Below, piece after piece: positions 25,001 to 34,924 of a DNA stretch of 64,000 nucleotides. Source of the stretch: Pyrrhoderma lamaoense. Lineage: Eukaryota > Basidiomycota > Agaricomycetes > Hymenochaetales > Hymenochaetaceae. Under the pieces are notes generated by a model. That model had not been told where the DNA came from. It saw only the letters and a program-made list of their open reading frames with translations, and made no database searches. The DNA lies in NCBI GenBank assembly GCA_002794735.1, contig NBAZ01000027.1, positions 124,001 to 188,000 on the forward strand. The letters run 5' to 3'. The position numbers were made by a program, and so were the translations under genes. Numbering within the stretch: position 1 is the first letter of the stretch; each line of letters starts with the position of its first letter.

Positions 25001-25561
25001 GAGGCTGGAGATATCGCTATTGCAAGTTTCGGAGAGACAGCAGAGATAATCCATGGATATGAAGATGGACCCTTTACTGATGAGTCTGGAGTAAAGATCA
25101 TGAAGTCGTTCACGTTTTCTCAGACCGCAACGAATGTTCGCGCCCTATTGGAATCGACCATGGACATTCTTTCAAAGGCACGGGAAAGACGATCATCAGC
25201 TGCAAATCTCTGGCAGCTTGAGATCATAATTTCCGATGGTATCTGCCATGATCATGAAGAACTCCACGCCATTTTACGCAAGGCAGAGGAAGATCATATC
25301 CTTGTCCTATTTATCATCATTGACTCTCATGATGAGGCGAAACCGGGAAATTATGCGTCTACGGGTCATAAGCCGAATTCTATACTTAACATGAGTCAGG
25401 CTACCTACAAATCTGTGCAAGGACGTCTTGAGCTTCAGATGAAATCTTACATGGATTCTTTCCCTTTTGAATATTTTGTTATTATTAGAGATGTAGAGAC
25501 ACTTCCTACTGTACTTTCTGACACACTTCGACAATTCTTTGAGCGCATATCTACTACCTAA
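10049..25561 (+). CDS. MDN1: Midasin, giant AAA ATPase of 60S ribosome assembly
   Basis: Midasin (Rea1/Mdn1) is a nuclear dynein-like ATPase that pulls assembly factors off pre-60S particles. Exons: 10049-10365, 10430-10911, 10962-12517, 12566-12774, 12833-15218, 15280-15342, 15398-17731, 17791-18075, 18126-18443, 18498-18611, 18663-18863, 18922-18977, 19034-19181, 19237-22097, 22150-22469, 22521-24009, 24067-25561. Walker A sites of the six AAA units sit near residues 323, 676 (GETGTGKT), 1116 (GPTSSGKT), 1403 (GETGTGKT), 1781 (GSPGVGKT) and 2089 (GKQGSGKT). A long linker follows, then an Asp/Glu-rich segment at about 4060-4545 and a C-terminal MIDAS domain with ALDDSRSMS near 4662. Length is about 4878 residues, close to yeast Mdn1. 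Three single-base gaps (10549, 11480, 12719) need repair; with them the coding length is exactly divisible by three. Intron 4 appears to be GC-AG. Confidence 0.95.
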
Positions 25562-25649
25562 TTTTGGCTTATTTCTAGCTTATACATGTATCTTATATAC
25601 CATATCTCAAGAATAAACTTAATGCAACTATTGATGGATCCCTTTTGAG

Positions 25650-26931
25650 TCAATCTCCATTGACAGACTGTCGAATTTCATTATGTAGTTTCTCTGTGAA
25701 TTCTGCGACGCTCCGGCCTTCGCTTAGAGTGAGCATTTCGAGAGGGACCATGTTATGTTGGTTTTTTGGAGCTTGTTGGGCTGCGAAATTATGTGAAGCC
25801 GAGTCGATGGTTTTGAAGACCGGTATGGATTTGGAATGGTTGAAGATTTCAAGTAATTCTGGATATGTGAATAGTAATGAATCGGTTTTTTCAACAAACG
25901 GGTTGAAGTCGACTATGTGTCCTGATTTGAGATCTCGTGTCAGAATGAAATCAAACGTATCTTTCAAGTGGGGGTATATCAGCGAGGGAAAAACCGGATT
26001 ATGGCATACTAGACTGACAACTTTCGGTCCTCCAAGTTTGTGAGATCTCTTTCTTCCAAATGGATATGATAGTATCCTTTATTGTATTTTGAACTTCTTG
26101 TTCGTTCATGTATGCGTAATAATTCAAGTCCCGTTGACATATTCCTTGAGGTTAGAAGTTTCATTTTCAATGATTTACAATGTAGTTTGTGGAGGATTTA
26201 ACATACCTATGAGATTTTTTGACCTCACAAAGCAGCGGAACTCTCTACTAGGATCTACATGATACCACTTTCTTAAAACAAGTTCAAGTTGGTAGTCTGG
26301 GATCGTTTCATCCTGCTTAACCCCTTCAAACACGCGCTCTTCAGACAGGTCGTGTGATACAAAGTCGGAAGACTTGAGTAGCATATACACCTCAGATGGA
26401 GAGGTACACTTTAAAGGAGACGATGAGGGGAGAATCCAAGAGGCGTCCTTGGGTTAGAACGTTAATCATTTGTTATAGGTAGGTGCTTTTATGAGAAATT
26501 CTGACTTACCTTTGGGGACGAGAAATTTAATTTAGGAAATACTGCACCATAGTCAAGTATCGCTTGGCGGATTTTGTCGTCTAGGTCTGGAAATGCGTAG
26601 CGCTTCACTGGCTCTTCATTCTCACTCTCTTCGTCAGGTTCAGAGTCTTCGTCATCACTATTGGAAATTCGGAGAAAGCAACTTCAGTGTTATCCTTAGC
26701 GGGCTTCCGGGGAACTTACTTGTCGTCGGAACCTAGAGGGATTTGTATACCATCTGATAGTAGATAGGCTTTGAACTCGTCGTCTAAGGGTCTGATGATC
26801 TCAGATTTAATACTGATGTGTTTATACTGAGGATACCAGGAGGAGAATTGGAAGCTGAGTATGTCCTGGTAAGTCGTTTGAGGGAAGGTGTCTGTATGCT
26901 CCATGAAGTGCTGAGGCTGAGTGATCGACAT
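25650..26931 (-). CDS. CDC123: Cdc123/D123 family eIF2 assembly chaperone
   Basis: Cdc123 is a cytosolic ATP-grasp protein that binds eIF2-gamma and promotes assembly of the eIF2 complex, so it supports translation initiation. Five minus-strand exons are inferred: 26931-26720, 26657-26510, 26447-26207, 26144-26010 and 25960-25650, total 1047 nt or 348 residues, close to the usual family length. Characteristic blocks are SFQFSSWYPQYKHISIKSEI near the N terminus, an acidic stretch (SDDEDSEPDEESENEE), RKWYHVDPSREFRCFVR, and the C-terminal GHIVDFNPFVEKTDSLLFTY, which carries the ATP-grasp metal ligands. An upstream start was kept; an internal Met nine residues later is also possible. No frame breaks. 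It converges on MDN1 (88 bp between stops) and diverges from the DUF3605 gene. Confidence 0.9.
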
Positions 26932-27064
26932 TACATTAGATCAAACCTAAGCGAAGGTGTTACATCAATCGGGGCACATACCTAAGGCATTCGCTCGATT
27001 CCGAGCTACTTGAAAGCTTTCGTGATATTATATCTACTTTACACTACTGTATACGCTGTACTGG
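26932..27064. promoter_or_regulatory. Short bidirectional promoter, CDC123 / DUF3605 gene
   Basis: Only 133 bases separate the two divergent start codons, so both promoters must overlap here or extend into the genes. No TATA box is evident, which suits TATA-less housekeeping promoters. The function is inferred from geometry only. Confidence 0.5.
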
Positions 27065-28179
27065 ATGTCTGATAGGAAAGGGCCCCCAACTCGTGAAGAG
27101 CTGCAGACGCTGTATACGCCAAAGTTTACTTGGGAACAGCTTAAGCTTTTCATTAATTCTGGGTGCGGAGGAATTCTGGCATCAAAGCCCTTACATGAAT
27201 ATATACTACGAATATTAACATATGACTCAGGGATCTTGGACTTTTGAAGCGCGATAAGGAATTACAGAAGAGATACATGAGCTGGGGTGCTAGTATCAAG
27301 GAAAAATATGGAACGATCGGTAAAACTGGGTCTACATGTATCAAGTGGTTGGATACTCATGAGGCTTTCTTTACTAACAATCTTACAGAAGGATACCTCT
27401 TGAACTATCGGTTGCAATGGGGAAAACCAGATCATATTTCTTTGTTGAAATCAGAGCTTGATGAGAAACTAGTACCAGCGTTCTCAGAGAATGATGAGAA
27501 TGTTTTGGACAGTGCCTCATCCAATTACTTTACGGCTGACACACCTCCTAGTCTAATCAGTATAATTCAGAATGACTGGCCTTACTCAGGTATAATTTTA
27601 TCAAATGTATAGTCTTGTTCAATGTTTGATACTAATATTGCATAGTTCCAGTCGAAATCGAGCATACCTTGATATGGACGAAACTACCTATTCTACCGGA
27701 ACCTTCTCTAATCATGCCTCATGTCGCTGAAAAACTTACTCCTGATGTCAGAGAGTCAGTTACAAGACGATTGAAACAGGATGGATTATGGGGATTTACT
27801 GGTGCACTTACGCCGCCCCCTTCTCCGTCTCTTCTACCTACATCACTCGGTGCGCTACAAGAATGGGGTGTTACGATCGACAAGATGATTGTCAGTCCTA
27901 AGGGATCAAAAGAAGAGGAAGAGGCTATCAAACTATCCGGGGCGGAAGTTGAGACATTTATTAAGAGGAGATGGATAGAGAGGGAATGGGAGACATGCTG
28001 GTTCATAAACCCTCCGGTGAATATTTGTATCGTTTTATTGTCTCATTTCGTCATCTGATTGTTCGTCAACTCACTAGCGACTGCAAAGCGTTAAGGGTCT
28101 TGCACATATCCATGTGTTCGCTCGAAAGAAGAGCCCCGATGAGGTGACAGAATGGGATAGAACATACAATAGGACGTAG
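27065..28179 (+). CDS. DUF3605 (N-acetylglucosamine-induced protein 1-like) protein
   Basis: A fungal cytosolic protein of the DUF3605 family, some members of which are named N-acetylglucosamine-induced protein 1; biochemical function is unknown. Exons 27065-27162, 27231-27589, 27646-28016 and 28078-28179 give 930 nt or 309 residues. Visible family blocks are FTWEQLKLFINSG joined across the first intron to DLGLLKRDKELQKRY, then SIKEKYGTI, VEIEHTLIWTKLPI and, in the last exon, LQSVKGLAHIHVFARKK. The family's tryptophan-rich C-terminal core (WETCWFINPP) lies just before the last intron. Reading the first exon without splicing would end it early at a TGA (27245-27247); the 68-nt intron removes that problem. 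The gene is convergent with the decarboxylase gene, with 55 bp between stops. Confidence 0.8.
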
Positions 28180-28234
28180 ATTATGATATACGTTGCGAAT
28201 GTTTTGGTATATAGAAGAATAGAGTAGATTCCCT

Positions 28235-29067
28235 TTAGGTTCCTTTTTTCAGATTGAAGAGTTGAACCACAATATTAACGATGTCTCTCCAGTCCGTCAT
28301 GGCACCGATACCTGGGTCTTATCATTAAATATCTTCTAACCAAGAAAACCATTAAACATACCGGTGTCTCCACAAGCGAGATTCTTGCCTATAGGACCTT
28401 CAATCTTATAGTGCATTACGTCCTTGATTGTACAGATGTGTAATTCAGTGAGTGGATGTTCGTACATTAACGTATTCATTGCTGGGAATAGATAGGTTGG
28501 TGTTGTCGGACTCAGGGCACGGAGGAGAGATGTCTGTACAATGTGTTTAGGTCAGAAGAGCACATAGTGTTAGCTGTAGATATTTATACAGCAAGATTAT
28601 CGCAAATTCCATTTGCAATTTTGGCAAGCATATTTGCAGAGCAAGGTGCGACAAGTACTATATCTGCCCAACGCCGTAATTCGATATGTAAAATAGGATC
28701 TCCAATCTTGAAACCATCCTGTAAGGCATCCGATTGAGAGGATGCATAGTTATACATCAGCTTGGAAAACATGCCTTCCATTCATCTTCATCTGTCCAAA
28801 CTCTAGATCCCGCTGCGGCCACATCAGACTTGTTGAAGAAAGTTAGCGAAGCTCTCGTTGCAACAACTTCAACTCGGACGTTTTCATGCTTAAATATATT
28901 CTTTCAGCTTTGAATTCATTGCAGTTATGGAGTTTACGGAGACAAACTTGAAGAAGACTTTGGACGATAAAGGGTATCTTTATTGATGCTACGCTCCCAC
29001 TGGCGATGAGCACGATATGTGTGGCCCTTTCGACCCGTTCCAAGGTGGAAATGAATGGAGCAGGCAT
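28235..29067 (-). CDS. Phosphopantothenoylcysteine decarboxylase (coenzyme A synthesis flavoprotein)
   Basis: Catalyses FMN-dependent decarboxylation of 4'-phosphopantothenoylcysteine to 4'-phosphopantetheine, the third step of coenzyme A synthesis after pantothenate kinase and the ligase. Exons on the minus strand: 29067-28948, 28888-28775, 28718-28590, 28533-28362, 28311-28235; total 612 nt or 203 residues, the size of the human enzyme. Landmarks: IVLIASGSVASIKIP (flavin phosphate loop), HIELRRWADIVLVAPCSAN with the catalytic His, FPAMNTLMYEHPLT (PAMN motif), and NLACGDTGIGAM with the active-site Cys region. The second intron (28774-28719) starts with GC after AAG; reading through it would instead need a frameshift and insert residues absent from the human protein. 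In yeast this activity needs a Hal3/Vhs3/Cab3 heterotrimer, whereas a short single-domain form like this could act as a homotrimer. Confidence 0.88.
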
Positions 29068-29549
29068 ACCCCGCGCATGTTACGTTGTTCCGATTCAAGC
29101 ATATCTAACGTGCTTGATTTAGACATCAGGTCTTCGCTTAATCAGCATTTTACTGTATGATAAGCTTCTCCCTTTTTGACTTTTCTTAGAGTTTCGTATA
29201 ACAAGTCACTAACGTCCATCATACAGCGCAAGTGGACAGCCCTTGTCGACGATGAGTTCGCTTCTCAATATCATGATCCTAACTGACTCATACGATAAAA
29301 GGACGGCATATTTGTTTCTGGCTGTGGATGAGCTAGCGTGCATTTGATGACACCCTGTTCATTCTTTACAAAATTTGAAGTTATGATATGCATTGGATGG
29401 GGCAATTATTACGTAAAAACCAAGTGTAGTATCGTAATAAAAGGCCATGTGCTAATATTGATATAAGTAGCGTCCGATCAGTCTGTTCCTCTTTCCACCC
29501 TCACCCATAGACTTACCCTTCAACGACCTCTCTTTCTCTGGATTATACC
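29068..29549. promoter_or_regulatory. Divergent intergenic region, decarboxylase / MOB2
   Basis: About 480 bases between divergent start codons. The 80 bases before the MOB2 start are pyrimidine-rich (for example CTCTTTCCACCCTCACCC), as expected for a 5' leader. No repeat, TATA box or ORF stands out. Confidence 0.35.
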
Positions 29550-30566
29550 ATGTCTTTTTTCAATACTTTTGGGTATGCTCCAAGCTCTTGTATCTCTCAA
29601 ATCTATCTGATCAACGTCCATCTCCAATAACAAAATGTAGACGAAAGGATAGCAATCGAGCCCCTCGTGCACCTAAACGGTCGCCAACCCCAACCTCTGC
29701 AACATTCCCTCCCGATGGCATGAACCCCCCTCCAGTCCCGCCATCCCCATCCACTGCTGTACAGAAGCCTCTATACTTATGTAGCCCTTTTTCGGAAGCT
29801 GCACTTGTTAAAGGAAACTTCAAGACTATTGTCATGCTGCCTAAATATGTAGATGTCATGGAATGGGTTGCCGTCAATGGTACGTTTTCAGTTAACAAAG
29901 ATATTCTAAAGCTCATTGAATATATTTAATCTAGTTTTCGATTTCTATACCAATTTGAACTCGTTTTATGGCGTTATTGCCGAGTGTTGTACGACTCAGT
30001 CATGTCCCACTATGTCTGCTGGTCCTGCGTATGTTTTTCCTTTTCTTTCCTAAGAACAAAATAAGTTGACCTACCACGACACCCTTCAGGCTTGATTATA
30101 CCTGGATTGATCAAAACAGAAAGCAAGTGAAGCTTGCGGCACCAACATATATCGACTATGTTATGACCTGGGTACAAAATATGTTGGATGATGAGTCTGT
30201 TTTCCCTACAAAAGCCGGTAAATATCCTTCAAGCAGTATCCATTTGATATGTTATTAATGATACTGCTATCATCTCCTTGCCTCAAAGGCCACGATTTCC
30301 CTCAGAATTTCCCATCCACAGCGAAACATATTTATAGGCAATTACTTCGCGTGTTTGCGCATATATATCATTCGCATTATACTCATATACTTCATCTTCG
30401 ATCGGAACCTCATTTCAACTCTCTTTTCGCACATTTTCTCGCGTTCGGTAGAGAGTATGAGTTACTAGACGTGAAAGACGTGAAGGGTAGTTCGGCACAA
30501 GGGCTCGTTGGTATCGGTGACCTTTGGGAAAAATGGAAAGATATGGGTATTTTAGAAAAGTCTTGA
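29550..30566 (+). CDS. MOB2: MOB2-type kinase activator (NDR/LATS kinase partner)
   Basis: Mob proteins bind and activate NDR/LATS-family kinases; Mob2 partners Cbk1 in the RAM network that controls polarised growth and cell separation. Exons 29550-29572, 29641-29879, 29935-30028, 30090-30217 and 30289-30566 give 762 nt or 253 residues. The N terminus MSFFNTFGRKD leads into a Pro-rich linker, then KPLYLCSPF, ALVKGNFKTIVMLPKYVDV, FDFYTNLNSFYGVIAE, TMSAGPALDYTWID and HIYHSHYTHI with paired His. The block SPFSEAALVKGNFKTIV and the NLNSFYGV stretch resemble Mob2 more than Mob1. The usual Mob zinc cysteines appear as CCTTQSC, so metal binding is plausible. No frame breaks. It is the last intact host gene before the repeat-rich part of the window. 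Confidence 0.88.
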
Positions 30567-31424
30567 TTTTACTATCTGATTATTTTTTTATTTAAATACT
30601 TGGAATTAATAATAGTTAATACTTTTACTTAACCCAAGGTTTTAGCTTATTTTTGTTAAAGTGTGTGCATGAAAAAGTTAACAAGTGAATTATTATTTTT
30701 ACAGCTGAGTTAGAAAACCATGTTTATAATGTAGAAAGAGGCAATTCTCACAAAAAATGTGAGAGTTTTAGGTTAGTGTTCTCAATCAATAGTTGTATTA
30801 GTTGATCAAAAAAACTGTTACAAAAAATACACATAATTTCAAGTTGTAAAAACTTGTTGAATAATTTTTGTAAAAACACAAGTAAATAAAGTATAATAAA
30901 AAGAAGTCTATGTTTTGATCACAACACCGCTCATTAATCTAATTGTAATAGACACACTTTTCTAATAGAACTGACTGTTATAACTTCAAGTGGATTCTCA
31001 ACCAATATTTGTATTCTACTGCTCATTTACAACATATTATACTTTGTACCAGCTTGGGGGAGAGTTGGTCCTATGCAGCAGTTTCTTCATGGGCCTCTTC
31101 TCTTGTTGTTATTTTCAAATGAGCATATAGGAGATTTTTGCTGAGCTGTGTTAGCACCTTCTTTCTGAACTTCTATTTCAGGTTTTGAAAGCTTATGAAG
31201 GATCAATCTTACTCCTTGGTTTTCTATAATGCCATTGTGTCTGGATGCTCATACCATATAGAAGCCTGCGACGTGTCACGGACACTCTCATAAAAGGGTT
31301 ATTTTTGCATTATAGTTGTGGAGTTGTTATTTGTTCAAGTCGTGAAAATTGGTTAGAGTTGAAGTATGAACTTATAATCTGGGCATGGCATTATGTTATG
31401 AAACCAAGTTTATTTTCGCTTTTT
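30567..31424. other. AT-rich intergenic sequence, no gene recognised
   Basis: About 860 AT-rich bases after MOB2. It must contain the MOB2 3' end. I see only short, unconvincing ORFs and no clear transposon ends. The base composition changes sharply here relative to the gene block, marking entry into the repeat compartment. Confidence 0.4.
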
Positions 31425-31605
31425 TGCTTACTAAGTGCTTACCTAAGCATCTTATATAAGTGGGTTATCTAATCATCTTACATAAGCTGCTTGCCTAATC
31501 ATTATTACCTAAATATCTTGCCTAATCAGCTTAGTCAGCATGCTTATCTAATTACTTATATAATATGCTTACATAGATGGCTTACTAAGCACTTACTCAT
31601 CATAT
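31425..31605. repeat. Degenerate minisatellite-like repeat around GCTTACCTAATC
   Basis: A run of imperfect units such as GCTTACCTAAGC, GCTTGCCTAATC, CTTGCCTAATCAGCTT and GCTTATCTAATT repeats roughly every 12-25 bases. Divergence among units is high. It lies immediately left of LTR-like element X1. Confidence 0.5.
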
Positions 31606-31615
31606 AACTCAGCTG

Positions 31616-33085
31616 TGTTAGGATTTCCAAACTTTAGGCTTACCAATAACGATTATAAAGTGCTTACATCATGTCTAATAACGAGGTCACACGAGGCTCA
31701 TCAACTAGCCGGAACAGACCCCAGAACATATGCCATACCTGTTATAGAACAATACAGGAAATGGAAGAGATATGTAACAATATGGCCATACGAATAACTA
31801 AGGCCTTAATCAAGACTCAGAAGGAAGATTGGAGGTACTACAATAATTACGGATGGTTTGATATGCATACAAACAACTATCCGTACGATACCACCTTGCA
31901 TAACATAACAAGGGTACAGAACCACCTTTGGTTAGAAGAACCATTCAAAGGCATATACCCCGATCAACCTGAACTGCAAGTTCGCTCCGAAGCAATGCTA
32001 GATGCTAGGAATCATGGAGAACCAATTCTAGTAGCATCCTCAATATGTGTTATACTACACAAGCAAGCTTCAGAAGAAATCAAGGAAGCAATTCGTATAT
32101 CTGTAATCAGAGCTACAGACGAAAGCTTTGCACTACGAGGACCAGGTATAATGACTATAGATGAAAAGGAGACAAATCACTTTGCAATGCGAATGCACAC
32201 ACTGTGGAGAGGAATGATATATGAAACTTATAATAAAGCTCCTCGTCCAGGATTTGAGAGAGTAGATTGGATCACTCTTAACAGGGCTCAATTAGTAACA
32301 CCTCCAGTAATACCACAGCGAGAAAGTCCTCCATTACCAGTCATGCCTAATAGGGAACGCCCTATACTACCACACATCAATACTATTCTCCCAAGAGAAG
32401 AATGGGACAGAAACAATCCATCAGCCCATGCTAGAACTAGCATAGCGTCAGACCATCCACAATATGAATGGCGGACTAGCCATTCCTCTTAGCAAGCCTG
32501 AGGCTGGGCTAAGAAGATATTCCCACGCTGGGAACAGATGCGCCGGTCGAATAAATTCTCACGATATGAATACGGTAATTCACGAGTCAGGTGATTATAA
32601 TAATGAACACGGCAACGGTAACAGTTATAAACAATATAACAAGCTTAATGCTTTTGGGATGAAGGACGAATTAGACACTTTAACTAGTGCCACAAATTGC
32701 TGGATACATGGATACGGGTGCCACAAACTATGGTGCCACAATGGTGCCACACTAGGTGCCACATTGGTGCCACACTAAGTGCCACAAATTAGATATAATA
32801 ATAGTATTTCTTTATGATTAAACGGGTAGTTAGTTCACATGTAGTAGATGTATATAAGGAGGTCGATTTTGACCAAGATCTCCTCATTGAAATCAATCTT
32901 GTCACAAACCCAAAGACAGCTAATCTGTCTATATCTGATACATCACTATCAACTGTCAGTATATCTGGCCTACAAGTCGTTTCTGTTTTGAACACTGTGA
33001 TACTAAGTACAAGGGCATCTTATATAATTACGCTTAGTCGTATTATCCCCTTGCTTATACAAGCAGATCATTACAGATCCTAACA
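31616..33085 (+). mobile_element. LTR-like element X, copy X1 (solo), with internal ORF
   Basis: A 1470-bp unit bounded by short inverted ends TGTTAGGAT and ATCCTAACA, with the TG...CA termini of LTRs. The flanks are AGCTG on the left and GCTGT on the right, consistent with a 4-bp GCTG duplication (or 5 bp if the last A is shared). It contains one ORF (31671-32492) starting 55 bases inside the left end, and a TATATAAGG box at 32851-32859 downstream of that ORF, so the ORF would lie in a U3-like region. Further copies occur at 35697-37964 and 63791-64000. No internal retrotransposon genes are attached, so this is best read as a solo LTR of an unnamed family. Confidence 0.65.
31671..32492 (+). 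CDS. ORF carried inside LTR-like element X1, unknown function
   Basis: A 273-codon uninterrupted frame starting MSNNEVTRGSSTSRNRP. Near the N terminus is a CHTCYRTI motif (CxxC), followed by a mainly charged, probably alpha-helical middle (EEICNNMAIRITKALIKTQK; WRGMIYETYNKAPR) and a Pro/Arg-rich tail. I do not recognise the family. Its conservation is supported by the related sequence in copy X2 (37480-37964), which keeps many of the same residues despite stops, and by copy X3 at the window end. Position upstream of a TATA-like box inside an LTR-like unit is unusual. It could be a retroelement accessory protein or a captured host fragment. Confidence 0.5.
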   Translation: MSNNEVTRGSSTSRNRPQNICHTCYRTIQEMEEICNNMAIRITKALIKTQKEDWRYYNNYGWFDMHTNNYPYDTTLHNITRVQNHLWLEEPFKGIYPDQPELQVRSEAMLDARNHGEPILVASSICVILHKQASEEIKEAIRISVIRATDESFALRGPGIMTIDEKETNHFAMRMHTLWRGMIYETYNKAPRPGFERVDWITLNRAQLVTPPVIPQRESPPLPVMPNRERPILPHINTILPREEWDRNNPSAHARTSIASDHPQYEWRTSHSS

Positions 33086-33128
33086 GCTGTCTTATTAAGT
33101 ATCTTATCTTATCTTATCTCATTCTTAT

Positions 33129-34899
33129 TGTTACGGTTTCCTTAAAACTAAGGGATCAGCGCGATCTGCAACCTTAGTAATAGAGGTTCAATAACCCAGA
33201 TAAAGCAACTCTAATCCTTTCGCCAAAAGGGGTGGGCTAGCAGTGTGCTGAGTAGTTGATCAGACTAATTAGACACCTAGTCCGGTTAAAGCTAACGAGC
33301 AGTTGGTGCTTCTTCAAGGTAGGGGGTCTCGAAGTCGTCGTGCCAAGTGCCGAGGACACTACAAGTAGATTGTGACAAAGAGGTAATCACACGAGGTGTC
33401 GACCAAGGTATTGATTCAACCTAAACGATGCCGATGCAATAACTCGTAGTACGATAACGTGGTCCTTCTTGGAGAGTATAGAAGTAGTCTCCTCACTGTA
33501 CAGCGATAGAGAACAAGTAACGATGTTAGAGAAAGCTAGATGTTCTACCACAATACAGATACCCTTAAAGCAACACCTTTGCCAGCTAACGACAATCTTG
33601 ACTGAGCGCAGGTATTGTACTTCAAGTGTAGTTATAACTTATTACCAGATGATGGCTTTTACCAACAGTTGTTGGATATTACCACCAGTTATTGGCTATA
33701 AGTGAGTCTGAACAATCTATTCTACGATGTCCAAAAGTCCTGCTTTTATAGCCTTCATCAACACCCATTATGCTATGGGTATTCCTTTATCCTAACCATA
33801 ACCTTAAGGGCACTTGCTCCACAAGTCCCTGAAGACCCTGTGTATCCCACACATGTCTGAACCCTTATTGTCCCTGCTCCGCAGTCCATACAATCACATT
33901 ACTCCCTGAGACCCTGAGACCCTTAGATCTGATCTAGAGAGATTCCCAATCTCCTGTCCCTGAGTTGGGGTCCACTGCCCTGAATCCCTGATAGCCCCAC
34001 TTGTGGCTAAAACGTGTTGTGCGTTCGCTCCACAAAGACCCTGTATGGTCCGTACCAACCCAACAGGCCACACGTTGTTCTGCATTGAACTGGAGATGGT
34101 ATCCCCATCGTATGTATCCAGGCACATCGATTAACTTGAGGTGATCGTAGACTTTCCTTGGTAGCTGACAGAGTAAGAGTATTATTCCCCATTCCGGGGG
34201 GTCCCGTGGTACCACCTGATAGTGAACCACACTACTGCTGCACTGTTCATCGTGCTGGTGTCCAGTATGCTCCATGTTCGTTAAGACAACAATCCTGACT
34301 TGTCCCCAGACCTTTTCCTTCCTCTTTATCTCTAAGAGAGTAATATAATGGAAGGTCCATACATCTTGCTCCCAATGAGGTAGCTCACGAATAGAATTGT
34401 CTGTCCAGTACTTCTGTACTTGTACTGTAAACTTGGTAGCGTCCATTCCCATCTCGAATAGAGTTGTCCAAGTGATCTTGTAGAGGTCTGATTGTAACGC
34501 ATAAGTCTTTCTGCAATTGATACACCCTACCCTGGTCTGGTACCAAAGGACTTGTTCCACCTGACTGTGTACTTGAGATTCACTAGTTCGTTCTGCTTCA
34601 TGTACTGCTATACGAACACCTACATCTCTTGTAGGATTTGGTAAGGTCCTAGTTTCTGACCTTTGCCGTGATTCTATCCAACCACGGACTTGATCCAGCA
34701 ATGGCTCTGCTGGCTGCGCATGTAGTCGTTCAAACACCGCAGGCCTTTCTTCATCTTGAGAGAGGACTTCCCTGTGTGACATGGCTGAGTTCCCTATGGT
34801 TCGTAATAGGCAGGATTTGCAGCTTCCTATATTTGGTTTGTGTTTGATCTCCGACCTAGCCGATGATCCGCGAATCTTCAAACCTCCAATCCCGTAACA
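33129..34899 (-). mobile_element. LTR-like element G, copy G1 (solo), 5-bp target duplication
   Basis: A 1771-bp unit with termini TGTTACGG and CCGTAACA, flanked on both sides by CTTAT (33124-33128 and 34900-34904), a perfect 5-bp target-site duplication. Read on the minus strand it starts with TG at 34899 and ends with CA at 33129, carries one ORF just inside the start, and has a TATAAAAG box at 33750-33743 downstream of the ORF. A second full copy (G2, opposite orientation) and a truncated one (G3) exist in this window. G3 abuts a gypsy gag in the same orientation, so G is probably the LTR of that chromovirus family or a relative. Confidence 0.75.
33934..34782 (-). CDS. ORF carried inside LTR-like element G1, unknown function
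   Basis: The frame is open from the element end and gives 282 residues from the first ATG (34782), or 315 from an upstream TTG (34881). Before the ATG lies CKSCLLRTI, and farther on VGCINCRKTY, so two CxxC pairs could bind metal if the longer form is made. The rest is hydrophilic and Trp-rich (HWEQDVWTFHYITLLEIK; YIRWGYHLQFNAEQRVACW). No known domain recognised. The same frame in copy G2 keeps most residues but has a frameshift in a C run near 44666. The CxxC-x3-RTI start resembles the ORF in element X (CHTCYRTI), hinting at a shared origin. Confidence 0.5.
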   Translation of the reverse strand: MSHREVLSQDEERPAVFERLHAQPAEPLLDQVRGWIESRQRSETRTLPNPTRDVGVRIAVHEAERTSESQVHSQVEQVLWYQTRVGCINCRKTYALQSDLYKITWTTLFEMGMDATKFTVQVQKYWTDNSIRELPHWEQDVWTFHYITLLEIKRKEKVWGQVRIVVLTNMEHTGHQHDEQCSSSVVHYQVVPRDPPEWGIILLLCQLPRKVYDHLKLIDVPGYIRWGYHLQFNAEQRVACWVGTDHTGSLWSERTTRFSHKWGYQGFRAVDPNSGTGDWESL

Positions 34900-34924
34900 C
34901 TTATCTCCACTGCTTATTCATCTG

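Noticed and set aside
27239..27247. Premature stop in the DUF3605 gene
   Set aside because: It appears only if the 68-nt first intron is read as exon.
28719..28774. Frameshift in the decarboxylase gene
   Set aside because: A GC-AG intron explains the break and gives the expected protein length.
31425..31605. CRISPR-like array
   Set aside because: Units are degenerate, unequal and without spacers, and the organism is a eukaryote.
33120..34900. Host gene on the minus strand at 33.9-34.9 kb
   Set aside because: The frame lies wholly inside a repeat with target duplications and has other copies, so it is treated as element-borne.
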